DNA of 64,000 nucleotides, taken from the NCBI GenBank assembly GCA_036504095.1, contig DASXVS010000041.1:1-64000 (forward strand), read 5' to 3'. Position 1 is the first letter of the stretch, and each line of letters opens with the position of its first letter. Both the position numbers and the translations under genes were made by a program. The stretch is from Armatimonadota bacterium (GTDB lineage: Bacteria; Armatimonadota; DTGP01; JAKQQT01). The notes under the pieces were generated by a model. It searched no databases, was not told the DNA's origin, and saw only the letters and a list, made by a program, of their open reading frames with translations. Positions 50,244 to 64,000 of this stretch are shown piece by piece.

Positions 50244-53200
50244 TTGAAGACCTTAACTGGACGCCGCGTGCCATCCGTGCTGTGCGCCCTGACTGTCGCA
50301 TCGATCTGCGCGGCGGCTTCAGGAGAGCCCGTGTGGACGATCGGCCGCGAAAACCATGACGCCGGCGAGTTTGCTCTGGCGCCCGCCGCCTATTACACGT
50401 ATCGGGACGATGCGTATTATGTGGTGGGCAGATCGAACCCACGAACCGACTGGCCGTACGTTCTCCCGGGCCCGGCTGACTCCTGGGCGGGAAGCAGGAA
50501 GCACGAATGCGCCATCGCGTTCGGCCTGAAGCCCCCGCCCACGGCCGAATGCCGGCTCCGCCTCTCGCTGGTGGACGCGCAAGACACGAAGCCCCCGAAG
50601 CTGGCGATACGCGTTAACGGGACCGGTTTCGAGGCCGCGACGGAGCGCGGCGCCGGCGATTCCAGCATACAGGGCGATGCGTCCGCCGGCCGGCCGCAGG
50701 CGATCGATGTGGCCTTTCCCGCCGGATTGCTGCACGCGGGCATCAACGAGATCACGATCTCGACGGTATCCGGAAGCTGGCTCGTCTGGGACGCGCTGTC
50801 TCTGGACGCGCCGGGCGCCGAGGTCTCGGACGCCGAGCTCACACGCATCGCCGGCGTTCAATCGCCGCCGGTGCTCGTGAAGCGACTTGGCCGTCTGAAC
50901 CAGATCGCTGAGGTGACCATCGCCCGCGCGGGGGGAGCGCAGGATGTGGCCGTCTCGGTCGGTTCGCACACGGTGAAGGCAAGCCTCCACGACGGACGGC
51001 AGACGGTGGAGGTGCCGATCGGCGAGGTGGCCGGCAGGGTGAACCTTCCGGTATCGGTGACCAGCGCAAACGGCGCGCCGGTCGCAACGGGATCCCTGGG
51101 CGTCGAACCGGTGCGCAAGTGGGAAGTGTATCTGCTGCCGCACTCGCACGTGGATATCGGCTATACGGCGCTGCAGTCGGACGTGCTGAAGAAGCAATTC
51201 AGCAATCTGGAGACGGCCATCGACCTGGCGCGGCGCACGCGGGACTACCCCGAAGGCGCACGTTTCGTGTGGAGCGCCGAAGTTCTCTGGGCGGTCGATG
51301 CGTACCTGAAACAGGCGCCTCCGGCGAAGCGCCGCGCGCTGGTCGATGCGGTCCAGCGGGGCTGGATCGAGTTGGACGCGCTTTACGGCAACGAATTGAC
51401 GGCGCTGTGCCGCCCCGAGGAACTCTTCCACCTCGTGGAGCCTGCCGGGCGGTTGGCTCGGGAAACGGGCGCGCCGATCCATTCCGCGATGATCACGGAT
51501 GTTCCCGGATACGCGTGGGGACTCATCCCCGTTCTCGCGCAGTCCGGCGTACGCTATTTCTCCTTCGGCCCCAATTCGGGCGATCGCATCGGCCCCACGC
51601 TGAATGCGTGGGGCGACCGGCCGTTCCGGTGGGAGACCCCGGCCGGCGATGCGTCGGTGCTCTGCTGGATGGCCGGGACCGGCTACTCCTGGTTTCATGG
51701 ACAGACGCTGGCCCAGAAAGGCGACGCCGAACTGCTGGACTATCTGAAGTCGCTGGAGGGCAAGGCGTACCCGTACGACATGGTGCAGGTGCGGTATACG
51801 ACCAATGGCGATAACGGCGCGCCGGACCCCACGCTTTCCGACACGGTCCGCGACTGGAACGCCCGCTACGCTTACCCGAAACTGGTGATCGCGACAACGA
51901 CCCGGATGTTCCGCGATTTCGAACGGCGGTATGGCGCGAAGATCCCCCGCGTGCGCGGGGATTTCACGCCGTACTGGGAAGACGGAGCGGCATCGACCGC
52001 CGCGGAGACGGCGATGAACCGGGCCGCCGCCGAGCGGCTGACGCAGGCGGAGGCGCTGCAGGCGATGCTTCGCCCGGGCGTGCCGCTGACCGGCGCGTTT
52101 GAGGACGCCTGGCGTAACGTGGTCCTTTACGACGAGCACACGTGGGGCGCGTACAACAGCATCAGCGAGCCGGACAGTGCGTTCGCGAAGGGCCAATGGG
52201 CCGTCAAGCAGAAGTTCGCGCTTGATGCCGACCGACAGTCGCGAGCCCTTCTGGTGTCCGCGACGGGAGTTAGCGTCCATGCGGCGCCAAACGCGGTTGA
52301 CGTGTACAACACTTCGTCTTGGGACCGGACCGATCTAGTGACCATCGCGCCGGCTCTCAGCCGCGCCGGCGACCGCGTCATCGGGCCCGGCGGGGCGGCG
52401 GCGCCATCGCAGAGGCTTTCCGACGGCTCCCTGGCGTTTCTTGCGCGCGCAGTGCCCGCATTCGGAACCCAGCGTTACCGGATACTGGCGGGCCATCCCA
52501 TCGGAGGGAAGGCCGCCGTCACCGCCACCGCGCTTCGCGTTTCGGGCCTGGCCATTGCGATCGATCCGGCGACGGGGGCGATAGTGCGCGTGACGACGAA
52601 ATGGGGTAACCTCGCCCGCAAACTCAACGCGTACTTGTACGTTGCCGGGCGCGATCCGGGGTCTCCGGCGCCGAACGGCCGGCCCACCATCACGGTGAAG
52701 GAGCGCGGACCGCTCGTCGTGGCGCTGCAAATCCGGTCCTCGGCGCCGGGCGCGAATTCGCTGGTGCGCGAAATCCGGCTGGTGGAGGGCCTTGACCGCG
52801 TCGATATCACCAACACGCTGGATAAACAGGCGATCCGCACGAAGGAAGGCGTTCACTTCTCATTCGCCTTCGATGTGCCGAATCCCACCGTCCGCCTGGA
52901 CACCGCCTGGGCGGTGGTACGGCCGGAAACGGACCAGATGAGCGGCGCGTGCAAGAACTGGTTCACCGTACAGCGGTGGGCGGATGTATCCAACGCGTCG
53001 AGCGGAATCACAATGGCGACCGTGGACGCACCGCTGCTGGAGATCGGCGGGATCACCGCGGAACGGCCGTGGATGGCGCATGTCGCCCCGTCATCAACGT
53101 TGGTCAGTTACGTGATGAACAACTACTGGCACACCAACTACAAGGCGGACCAAAGCGGCCCGACCGAGTTCCGATATGCGTTACGGCCCCACGGGAAATA

Positions 53201-53564
53201 CGACGCCGGCGGCGCCGCGCGGTTCGGCGCGGAGGTTAGCCAGCCCCTCGTCGCCGTACCTGCCGCGGGGGCGGACGCGAACGGGTCACTCGTGCGGATC
53301 GAGCCGAATTCGGTGCTGGTGACGTCGCTACGGCCCGCCGCGGACGGGAAGGCCTTGCTGGTCCGGCTGTATGGCGCTTCGGGCAGGAAAGAGAGTGTGC
53401 GGCTGAGGTGGTCGAGCCCGCGCAAGGTCTCGTTCTGCGATCCCTCGGGGCGGCCGCTGAAGCCTGTCAAAGGCGAGGTCGTCGTGCCCGCGTGGGGAAT
53501 CGTGACGCTGAGAGCGGAGCCTGTCACGCAGCGTCAGCTCCAGAAGAAGCGTCAGCTCCAGTAG
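50244..53564 (+). CDS. Exported GH38-like alpha-mannosidase family protein
   Basis: The start is taken as TTG at 50244 with GGGGAG eight bases upstream, giving MKTLTGRRVPSVLCALTV as a Sec signal. The 1106-residue product has an N-terminal sandwich domain (about 30-290; YVVGRSNPRTDWPYVLPGP, related to galactose-binding folds) that is not standard for GH38. The GH38 core follows: LPHSHVDIGYT (zinc His and Asp), FVWSAEVLWAVD, HSAMITDVPGYAWGL (nucleophile Asp), and a late beta-sandwich. GH38 enzymes hydrolyse alpha-mannosides with zinc. It is divergent from the barrel-protein gene, and convergent with rhamnulokinase. Confidence 0.82.
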   Translation: MKTLTGRRVPSVLCALTVASICAAASGEPVWTIGRENHDAGEFALAPAAYYTYRDDAYYVVGRSNPRTDWPYVLPGPADSWAGSRKHECAIAFGLKPPPTAECRLRLSLVDAQDTKPPKLAIRVNGTGFEAATERGAGDSSIQGDASAGRPQAIDVAFPAGLLHAGINEITISTVSGSWLVWDALSLDAPGAEVSDAELTRIAGVQSPPVLVKRLGRLNQIAEVTIARAGGAQDVAVSVGSHTVKASLHDGRQTVEVPIGEVAGRVNLPVSVTSANGAPVATGSLGVEPVRKWEVYLLPHSHVDIGYTALQSDVLKKQFSNLETAIDLARRTRDYPEGARFVWSAEVLWAVDAYLKQAPPAKRRALVDAVQRGWIELDALYGNELTALCRPEELFHLVEPAGRLARETGAPIHSAMITDVPGYAWGLIPVLAQSGVRYFSFGPNSGDRIGPTLNAWGDRPFRWETPAGDASVLCWMAGTGYSWFHGQTLAQKGDAELLDYLKSLEGKAYPYDMVQVRYTTNGDNGAPDPTLSDTVRDWNARYAYPKLVIATTTRMFRDFERRYGAKIPRVRGDFTPYWEDGAASTAAETAMNRAAAERLTQAEALQAMLRPGVPLTGAFEDAWRNVVLYDEHTWGAYNSISEPDSAFAKGQWAVKQKFALDADRQSRALLVSATGVSVHAAPNAVDVYNTSSWDRTDLVTIAPALSRAGDRVIGPGGAAAPSQRLSDGSLAFLARAVPAFGTQRYRILAGHPIGGKAAVTATALRVSGLAIAIDPATGAIVRVTTKWGNLARKLNAYLYVAGRDPGSPAPNGRPTITVKERGPLVVALQIRSSAPGANSLVREIRLVEGLDRVDITNTLDKQAIRTKEGVHFSFAFDVPNPTVRLDTAWAVVRPETDQMSGACKNWFTVQRWADVSNASSGITMATVDAPLLEIGGITAERPWMAHVAPSSTLVSYVMNNYWHTNYKADQSGPTEFRYALRPHGKYDAGGAARFGAEVSQPLVAVPAAGADANGSLVRIEPNSVLVTSLRPAADGKALLVRLYGASGRKESVRLRWSSPRKVSFCDPSGRPLKPVKGEVVVPAWGIVTLRAEPVTQRQLQKKRQLQ

Positions 53565-53614
53565 AACGGGTGTCCCGCCTGTTAAGGGTTAGGGAAACGG
53601 GCGGGACGCCCGTT

Positions 53615-53620
<6 letters not shown>
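53559..53620. terminator. 25-bp convergent stem-loop spanning both stop codons
   Basis: 53559-53583 pairs with 53596-53620 with only two G-U pairs; the arms contain the TAG of the mannosidase and the TAG of the rhamnulokinase. The two arms read CAGTAGAACGGG and CCCGTTCTACTG at their ends. It is expected to act on both converging transcripts. No T-tract. Confidence 0.65.
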
Positions 53621-59121
<5,501 letters not shown>

Positions 59122-59160
59122 TTACCCAAATCTGACACGTGCCTTACGTCTCGTCGCTTG

Positions 59161-59190
59161 TTGACGCGGCTCGCGCGCATGCGATACATT
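59161..59190 (+). promoter_or_regulatory. Sigma-70-like promoter of the CDF transporter gene
   Basis: TTGACG (59161-59166), 18 bp, TACATT (59185-59190). The start would fall near 59195-59198, at the first helix of the riboswitch. Moderate match to consensus; position relative to the aptamer is the main support. Confidence 0.6.
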
Positions 59191-59193
59191 AGG

Positions 59194-59283
59194 GGTGAAG
59201 AGCAGGCAGCCCGGTGAATCGGGAGTAGCCGGGCCCGCGCGTGGCGGGCAGCAGGCATTGATGAGCCCTGCGGGACTGAAACC
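59194..59283 (+). promoter_or_regulatory. NiCo (czcD-type) metal riboswitch
   Basis: The order and bases match the NiCo aptamer: GAGCAGGCA (59200-59208), a hairpin CCCG/CGGG, GTAGCCGGG (the usual GCAGCCGGG), a second hairpin CCCGC/GCGGG, CAGCAGG, and CCTGCGGGACTG, the counterpart of the family's CUGUGGGACAG. GCAGG (59251-59255) pairs with CCTGC (59267-59271) for the last helix. P1 is short (GGT with ACC). NiCo RNAs bind Co(II) or Ni(II) and switch on metal exporters; the CDF gene follows. A terminator competes with the last helix. Confidence 0.85.
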
Positions 59284-59302
59284 AGGTTCCGCGGGGTTTT
59301 TT
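59266..59302 (+). terminator. Rho-independent terminator overlapping the riboswitch's last helix
   Basis: CCCTGCGG (59266-59273) pairs with CCGCGGGG (59289-59296), one G-U, followed by TTTTTT (59297-59302). Its left arm is the 3' strand of the aptamer's last helix, so metal binding should prevent termination and switch on the CDF gene. Confidence 0.85.
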
Positions 59303-59376
59303 GCGCGATCCCGCCGGGCACGTCGCCGGAGCGTCGGCCGGCATCGGGTCGTGCGCGCTTCACCAGGACACACGAG

Positions 59377-60798
59377 ATGAGTAAAAGCGAAACCGCCATC
59401 CGCCGGGCCGGCGAGGAGAAGCGTTGGGTGGCGCTCACCTCGGTGGGCGCGGCCGTCCTGCTGACCTCCACAAAGCTGGTCATCGGTATCTCCACGGGGA
59501 GCCTCGGAATCCTGTCCGAGGCGGCGCACTCCGGCCTGGATTTTGTGGCGGCGGCGATCACGTATTTCGCCGTCCGGGTGTCGGACCGTCCGGCCGACGC
59601 GGACCATACCTATGGCCACGGCAAGGTTGAAGCGCTTTCCGCGCTCGTGGAAACGCTCCTGCTGCTGATCACCTGCGCGTGGATCATCCACGAAGCGGTG
59701 GCGCGCCTACTGTTCCGGGAGGTGCACGTCGAGGCGACGCCCTGGGCCTTCGGGGTCGTGCTGATGTCGATCGTCATCGACGTGTCGCGGTCGCGAGCCC
59801 TGATGCGCGTTGCGAAGAAGCACAACAGCCAGGCTCTGGAGGCGGACGCGCTCCATTTCAGTACGGACGTCTGGAGCTCCACCGTGGTGCTCGTCGGCCT
59901 CGCGCTGGTGAAATACGGCGAGTTGACGCATGCGGGCGCCGGGTTCCAGAGAGCGGACGCCCTGGCGGCCCTCGGAGTGGCCGCCATCGTGATCCAGGTG
60001 TGCTTCAATCTGGGGAGGCGGACGCTGGACGTGCTGCTGGACAAGGCGCCGGCCGGCCTGGCCCTCGAGATCGAGGAGGCTGTGAGGGAGGTTGACGGCG
60101 TGCGCGGGGTCCACAGGCTGCGCCTGAGGCGCGTTGGCCCGGACATCTTTGTGGACCTGGTCGTTTCGGTGGAATCGCATACGCAATTGCAGCGCAGCCA
60201 TGCGATCGCGGAATCCGTTGAAGGCGAGATATGCAGGCTGTCTCCCGGAGCGGACGTCGTCGTTCACGTGGAGCCAGAGCCCCGCGCGGGCGAGTCCGAC
60301 ATTGAGCGCATCCGCGACGTGGCGGCGGGTCTGGGGCAGACGGTCCATAACGTCGTCCTTTGGGAGCACAGCGGGAAAACCCACGTTGACCTGCATGCTG
60401 AACTGCCGGATGGGATGGAGCTTGGAGACGCTCACGACGTCGCGGATGCGATGGAGCAGGCCATCCACGAGGCACTGCCGGATGTATCCTCGGTTACCAT
60501 CCATATCGAGCCGCGCGAGGATCGTCAGGGGGTCACGGAGGACATTACGGCTCATTCCAAGAGCGTCATATCCCGCGTGGAGGCTGCCGCGGCCGCGGTT
60601 GGCGGCGTGCTGGAATGCCACGATGTGAGTGTCCTCAAGACGGCTCAGGGGCATCGGGTGGCGATGCACTGCGTGTTTGACGCGTCGCTGTCCGTGTCGG
60701 AAGTGCACCGGATTTCGTCACAGCTTGAGGAGAGAGTACAACGGACTGTTCCGAACGTTATCCGGGTAACCACACACCCGGAGCCGCTCGGAAAGTGA
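59377..60798 (+). CDS. Cation diffusion facilitator (CDF) metal exporter with three tandem C-terminal domains
   Basis: The 473-residue product has six membrane helices (about 20-215), the metal-site pairs HSGLD (helix 2) and HFSTD (helix 5), and RADALAALGVA. CDF proteins usually end with one cytosolic dimerisation domain of about 80 residues and total near 300; here three follow in tandem (about 225-305, 310-390, 400-470), each ending in a segment such as VVVHVEPEP, SVTIHIEPRE and RVTTHPEP. The extra His and acidic residues suggest added metal sensing. It expels divalent metal by proton exchange. The NiCo riboswitch in its leader points to Co or Ni rather than zinc. Confidence 0.92.
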   Translation: MSKSETAIRRAGEEKRWVALTSVGAAVLLTSTKLVIGISTGSLGILSEAAHSGLDFVAAAITYFAVRVSDRPADADHTYGHGKVEALSALVETLLLLITCAWIIHEAVARLLFREVHVEATPWAFGVVLMSIVIDVSRSRALMRVAKKHNSQALEADALHFSTDVWSSTVVLVGLALVKYGELTHAGAGFQRADALAALGVAAIVIQVCFNLGRRTLDVLLDKAPAGLALEIEEAVREVDGVRGVHRLRLRRVGPDIFVDLVVSVESHTQLQRSHAIAESVEGEICRLSPGADVVVHVEPEPRAGESDIERIRDVAAGLGQTVHNVVLWEHSGKTHVDLHAELPDGMELGDAHDVADAMEQAIHEALPDVSSVTIHIEPREDRQGVTEDITAHSKSVISRVEAAAAAVGGVLECHDVSVLKTAQGHRVAMHCVFDASLSVSEVHRISSQLEERVQRTVPNVIRVTTHPEPLGK

Positions 60799-60840
60799 CG
60801 GGGCGGGGCGCGCGCCCCTGCGGCGCGCCATACAAGTGTG

Positions 60841-60870
60841 CTACAGGCCGCCCGTGCGGGCGGCCTGTAG
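60841..60870. terminator. 13-bp hairpin between convergent genes
   Basis: CTACAGGCCGCCC, loop GTGC, GGGCGGCCTGTAG: perfect stem 43 bases after the CDF stop and 13 before the stop of the convergent gene. A few T residues follow (GTCTTTC) on the plus strand. Confidence 0.65.
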
Positions 60871-60882
60871 GTCTTTCATTCG

Positions 60883-63450
60883 TCAGTCGCCGCCGCTGAG
60901 GACGTCTACGAGGCCGACGTCTATGCCCTGGCCGCCGGTGGTCTGGTGGCAGTGCGCCGCCAGCGTGATCTTAGCGCCGGGCTTCAGAAGAGCCGCGGCG
61001 GCGGGAGAGATGTCCAGCCACGTATAGGCGTTCACGTAGCCGGCCTCGGACGCGGCGGGAACGCCGTTCACGTAGATCTCGACGTCCTCGTCGTGGTAGA
61101 CGCTGAACTTCAGCGCGCGGAACCTGCCCTCGGGCATCGTGAACTCCCGACGAAGCCAGATGTCATCGGTGTTCCATGCCGTTCCGGCGACCGCTCCGGG
61201 GGTGCCGCGCGATCCGAATCCGCCGGGCCCTTCGGTCCAGCCCGAGGCGTCGAACGCGGGTGAAGCCCAATCGTCGGCCGGCTTCGCCGTCGTGTAGCGC
61301 CACATGACCGGCGTCCGCTCGGAAGTCGGGACCACTTCCTTCACCTCCGGCGGTGTGGGCAGCGGAGCCCACTTGCCGACCTTCGCCTTGTCGCGGCCGG
61401 CCCACTTCTTCCACACGGCGTCGTCCGACATCATCTTGATGAAGATACCGCCGATGACCGAGCGGGCGCGGAAGCCGGCCTCCCTCGCGTCCGTGGTCTC
61501 GTACCAGTCGGTGAACGGCACTCGCGAGCGGGTGTCGTTGACGGAGTCATAGGCGGCGGCGACGATCGCGTCGAGGTCCTCGCGCTTCTCTGCCATCGTT
61601 GCCGTCCAGAGCTCCCAGTCGGTTTTGGTGTACGTCCTCCGGCTGTCCAGCGGCACGCCGTAACGCTGCATCACGGTCCTGTAGAAGGCCAGTTCCTGGC
61701 GCGCCACGGACGCCGGGAAGATGTCCAGGCCGAGCAGGCGATCCCACACCAGGTTGTATTTCTGGCTCCAGGTTCCGGGCTTGTCGAACGCGAGGCGCGT
61801 ATGGTCTCCATCGGCGGCCATACGGACCCATTCCTTCGCCATGGAACGCGCGCTTGCGAAGAAATCATCGGCGACGTCCTGCTTGCCCAGCATTTCCGCC
61901 ATCCGGGCGTACGAAGCGAGCGCGAGGATTGCCTTGGCAGACAGGTTGACGTTGTGCGCCAGGTGACCGGCGAAGTCGTCGGTGCAGAGCTGGTTTTCGG
62001 GATCCAGGCCTTTTTCGCGCAGGTAGTTCGCCCATTTGGTGAGCGTTGGCCAGTAGGCGCCGGCGTATCTGGCGTTGCCGTCCGTCTTCGCCAGCCCGGC
62101 GATCATCAAGAGCATATCGCCGCTTTCCTCAACCGGCATCTGATTCTCTTCGGTGCGTTCGCCGCCGCCATAGACCTGGCCGCCCGCGATGGGGTAGGTC
62201 CCCAGATCGTGCGGGGCAAACGACCACTTCCAGCGGGGCGACGCGGCGTAGTCCAGCACGGGGGTCAGCTGGGCTTTCAGCAGTGACGGGCTGACGAGCA
62301 GGAGCAGCGGCGAACCGGGGTAGATGACGTCCACGGTGGCTATACAGCCGTTGCTGGAATTCTCCTTGGGGAAGTAGAGCGGCTGTTTCTTCGCGTCCGC
62401 GGCGATTCCGCACGCGGCGAGGGATTGGCGGTAGGCCAGCGCGCACAACTGGGCGTATTTCGCGCCGCCGAGACGTTCCGCATCCGCGGTGATATCGCGG
62501 TCGAACTCCACGCACCGCTTCTCGATGCCGGGGAATTCCTTGTAAGCGGTTCGCAGCAGGCCCTCCGGGGTCGCGCCATTGCGCCGCCAATACGGCCGGA
62601 GTTTCGTCCCGAAGTAGCGGATGGAATAGATCTCGTCGTACGCCAGGATCACCTGGCGCGTGACCGGTTCGGCGCTCACCTTGCCAAGATCGAAAGCGAA
62701 GGCCAGTGCGGTCTGGTTGGGGTCAGTTGGCTGCCGTCCGTTTTCATTGAACGTGATGGGGCTGCCGGTGAAGTCCGACATGATCGCCTGGCTGCCGCCG
62801 GCGACGGCCTTTTCACCCTGGCCGATGGCCGAGGCGACGTAGACGTAGCCCCAGTCGATTCGGTGATCGTCGCCGGACGAACGCAGCACCGGCTGGGAAT
62901 CGGTTCCAGCCCTGAGCCAGGACAGTGAACCCGCCATCCCGCGCTCGATCCCCACGGCTTCGCGAGGCGTGTTCACAGCCAACAGCGTGCTGGTGCTGTC
63001 GAAGAGCGAGACCGCGTGGGACTGCCCATCGATGGAGCGCACCTTCCACGTAAGGTAGGTGAGCGGGCGCGCGAACACCTCGAGGTCGTCCGGGAGCGAA
63101 GCGGTGAGGAACGTGAGCGTCACGTCTACCTGTTCCGTTGCGAAACGGTAGATAGTGCGCGTTGGCGTCACTTCCAGGCCGACCTGGGGCATCGCCTCGA
63201 CGTTCTCGGGGTCTGCGCCCATCAACCGGAATGATTTGCCGTCAACCTTAATGATGCTGGAGAGCGGTTGCGCGCGGTTGGTCCAGTGGACGGTGGTGGC
63301 ATCGGTCAGTCGATCGGCGGATGACCAGATGCTGAGGAATGGGTTGTTCGCCACGAGCGGCACGGAAGGCGGGCGGAAGGCGGTCTGCCCCCACGCGGGT
63401 ATCGAAACCGCGAGGGCGGCGCAGACGGCAAGTCGCTTGGTAATCAGCAT
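60883..63450 (-). CDS. Exported glutaminase-like protein (DUF4964/DUF5127/DUF4965/DUF1793)
   Basis: The 855-residue product has a Sec signal (about 1-21) and the order seen in GtaA-type proteins: TAFRPPSVPLVANNPFLSIWSSAD at the start (DUF4964), a beta-sandwich (about 80-260; DUF5127), then an alpha/alpha-toroid (about 300-660; KENSSNGCIATVDVIYPGSP, DLGTYPIAGGQVYGGG, LCTDDFAGHLAHNVNLSAKAI). The family was named for fungal glutaminase A, but most bacterial members lack evidence for that reaction and the toroid resembles glycosidases. The C-terminal 150 residues form an added GH2-like sandwich (MWRYTTAKPADDW, WLRREFTMPEG, YVNGVPA). In this setting a glycan role is likely. Confidence 0.85.
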   Translation of the reverse strand: MLITKRLAVCAALAVSIPAWGQTAFRPPSVPLVANNPFLSIWSSADRLTDATTVHWTNRAQPLSSIIKVDGKSFRLMGADPENVEAMPQVGLEVTPTRTIYRFATEQVDVTLTFLTASLPDDLEVFARPLTYLTWKVRSIDGQSHAVSLFDSTSTLLAVNTPREAVGIERGMAGSLSWLRAGTDSQPVLRSSGDDHRIDWGYVYVASAIGQGEKAVAGGSQAIMSDFTGSPITFNENGRQPTDPNQTALAFAFDLGKVSAEPVTRQVILAYDEIYSIRYFGTKLRPYWRRNGATPEGLLRTAYKEFPGIEKRCVEFDRDITADAERLGGAKYAQLCALAYRQSLAACGIAADAKKQPLYFPKENSSNGCIATVDVIYPGSPLLLLVSPSLLKAQLTPVLDYAASPRWKWSFAPHDLGTYPIAGGQVYGGGERTEENQMPVEESGDMLLMIAGLAKTDGNARYAGAYWPTLTKWANYLREKGLDPENQLCTDDFAGHLAHNVNLSAKAILALASYARMAEMLGKQDVADDFFASARSMAKEWVRMAADGDHTRLAFDKPGTWSQKYNLVWDRLLGLDIFPASVARQELAFYRTVMQRYGVPLDSRRTYTKTDWELWTATMAEKREDLDAIVAAAYDSVNDTRSRVPFTDWYETTDAREAGFRARSVIGGIFIKMMSDDAVWKKWAGRDKAKVGKWAPLPTPPEVKEVVPTSERTPVMWRYTTAKPADDWASPAFDASGWTEGPGGFGSRGTPGAVAGTAWNTDDIWLRREFTMPEGRFRALKFSVYHDEDVEIYVNGVPAASEAGYVNAYTWLDISPAAAALLKPGAKITLAAHCHQTTGGQGIDVGLVDVLSGGD

Positions 63451-63491
63451 TTAGAGTTTCCTTGTTTTCATTTTGATCCGGTCCGGAGCAT

Positions 63492-64000
63492 TCACTCAGG
63501 ATCGGGGCGAGTACAGGCAACGGCTACGTGGCTGTCCGCAGTCCCGTAGTACAGGTACCACCTGTGCCGGAAATGGACGAGGCCCTCAACGAAGACGGTC
63601 CCGCCCTGGTATTGGCCGGTCGTTTCGTATGGCTTCTCCGGTGTGAGGAAATAGCCGTCGCGACGATCGAGCAATTTCGCGGGGTCATCCTGCGAAAACA
63701 GAGCCTGGCCGGCGGAGTACGTGGCGGCTCGCAGGGTGGTATCTCCGTTGCGCGCCGCGTTCTTGCCATTGAAGAGAAGGACGATGCCGGCGGGTGTGAT
63801 GACGGCCGGCGGGCCACACTCCACCAGGTCGCTGTCCCATTTGCCGGCGCGGCGGTCCATCACCACGGCGAGGTCGCCGGGCGCATTGATGACGGGATTC
63901 CAGTCCATCAGATTCGTCGAAGTCGCGGCGTGGATCTGTCCCTCACCCCAGTACATCCAGTATTTGCCGTCGATTTTCGCGGCGATCAGGCGATCTCGCA
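63492..64000 (-). CDS. C-terminal part of a GH130/GH43-like beta-propeller protein (5' end outside window)
   Basis: The frame is open to the window edge, so the ATG at 63956 is internal; the residues before it, KIDGKYWMYWGEG, fit the propeller. Further motifs: TSTNLMDWNPV, DSDLVECGPPAVITPAGIVLLFNGKN, and FVEGLVHFRHRWYLYYGTADSHVAVA, the usual end of GH130 (the mannoside phosphorylase/hydrolase family) and DUF377 proteins. About 169 residues are visible. It acts on oligosaccharides, probably mannosides, which suits the GH38-like enzyme. The gene is followed by the glutaminase-like gene in the same direction, 41 bases later. Confidence 0.75.
   Translation of the reverse strand, partial: RDRLIAAKIDGKYWMYWGEGQIHAATSTNLMDWNPVINAPGDLAVVMDRRAGKWDSDLVECGPPAVITPAGIVLLFNGKNAARNGDTTLRAATYSAGQALFSQDDPAKLLDRRDGYFLTPEKPYETTGQYQGGTVFVEGLVHFRHRWYLYYGTADSHVAVACTRPDPE

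Overview
This is a high-GC bacterial window of about 64 kb that reads as accessory, polysaccharide-degrading territory. The best guess for the host is Armatimonadota: a type II pseudopilin of the kind amplified in that phylum ([18 protein letters not shown], then FPVFAKARE), a very large exported propeller/carbohydrate-binding protein ending in a dockerin-like repeat, many Tat-exported Gfo/Idh/MocA dehydrogenases, and frequent GTG and TTG starts. Planctomycetota or a related group is not excluded, and there is no rRNA or tRNA here to settle it.

Layout. 1-4.4 kb: the tail of a DUF4091-type protein, then a minus-strand pair (NodB deacetylase and phosphodiester glycosidase) and a Gfo/Idh/MocA gene. 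4.5-10.7 kb: a GntR/LacI-type regulator with a well-defined promoter and operator, the 1317-residue exported protein and the pseudopilin. 10.7-20 kb: a plus-strand block of three sugar-converting enzymes (MDR dehydrogenase, SDR, DapA-type aldolase), a heparinase II/III-like lyase and a GH78 alpha-L-rhamnosidase. 20-22 kb: a divergent VWA/WYL-regulator pair. 22.1-28.3 kb: a redox island with two radical SAM/SPASM proteins, three paralogous mono-haem cytochromes and a seven-haem cytochrome c/membrane cytochrome b fusion. 28.5-41.9 kb: a plus-strand sugar block (propeller glycosidase, GH106-like enzyme, CUT2-type ABC importer, two MFS carriers, an unassigned TIM-barrel glycosidase). 42.0-49.4 kb: a seven-gene minus-strand operon of ThuA, three Tat-exported dehydrogenases, two DUF1080 proteins and ApbE, which looks like an extracytoplasmic 3-keto-glycoside pathway. 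49.5-64 kb: a beta-barrel-like protein, a GH38-like mannosidase, rhamnulokinase coupled to a GH2 beta-galactosidase, a CDF metal exporter behind a NiCo-type riboswitch, a DUF4965 glutaminase-like protein and the end of a GH130/GH43-like protein.

How it fits together. Exported rhamnosidases (GH78, GH106-like), a galactosidase, a mannosidase and a lyase would break down a rhamnose-rich polysaccharide. The ABC importer and MFS carriers would take up the sugars, rhamnulokinase and the MDR/SDR/aldolase trio would feed them into metabolism, and the Tat-dehydrogenase/DUF1080/ThuA set would cleave glycosides by oxidation at C3. The substrate assignment is inference.

The most unusual signals are outside genes. 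(1) Six intergenic sites, all starting at or within a few bases of a stop codon, carry perfectly phased 7-bp or 8-bp tandem repeats of different sequence; most also carry the inverted repeat, giving hairpins built from oligomers. At two sites the hairpin fills the whole spacer up to a start codon with no Shine-Dalgarno sequence. (2) The CDF gene has a NiCo riboswitch with a terminator overlapping its last helix. (3) The NodB deacetylase carries a truncated copy of the domain encoded by its neighbour.
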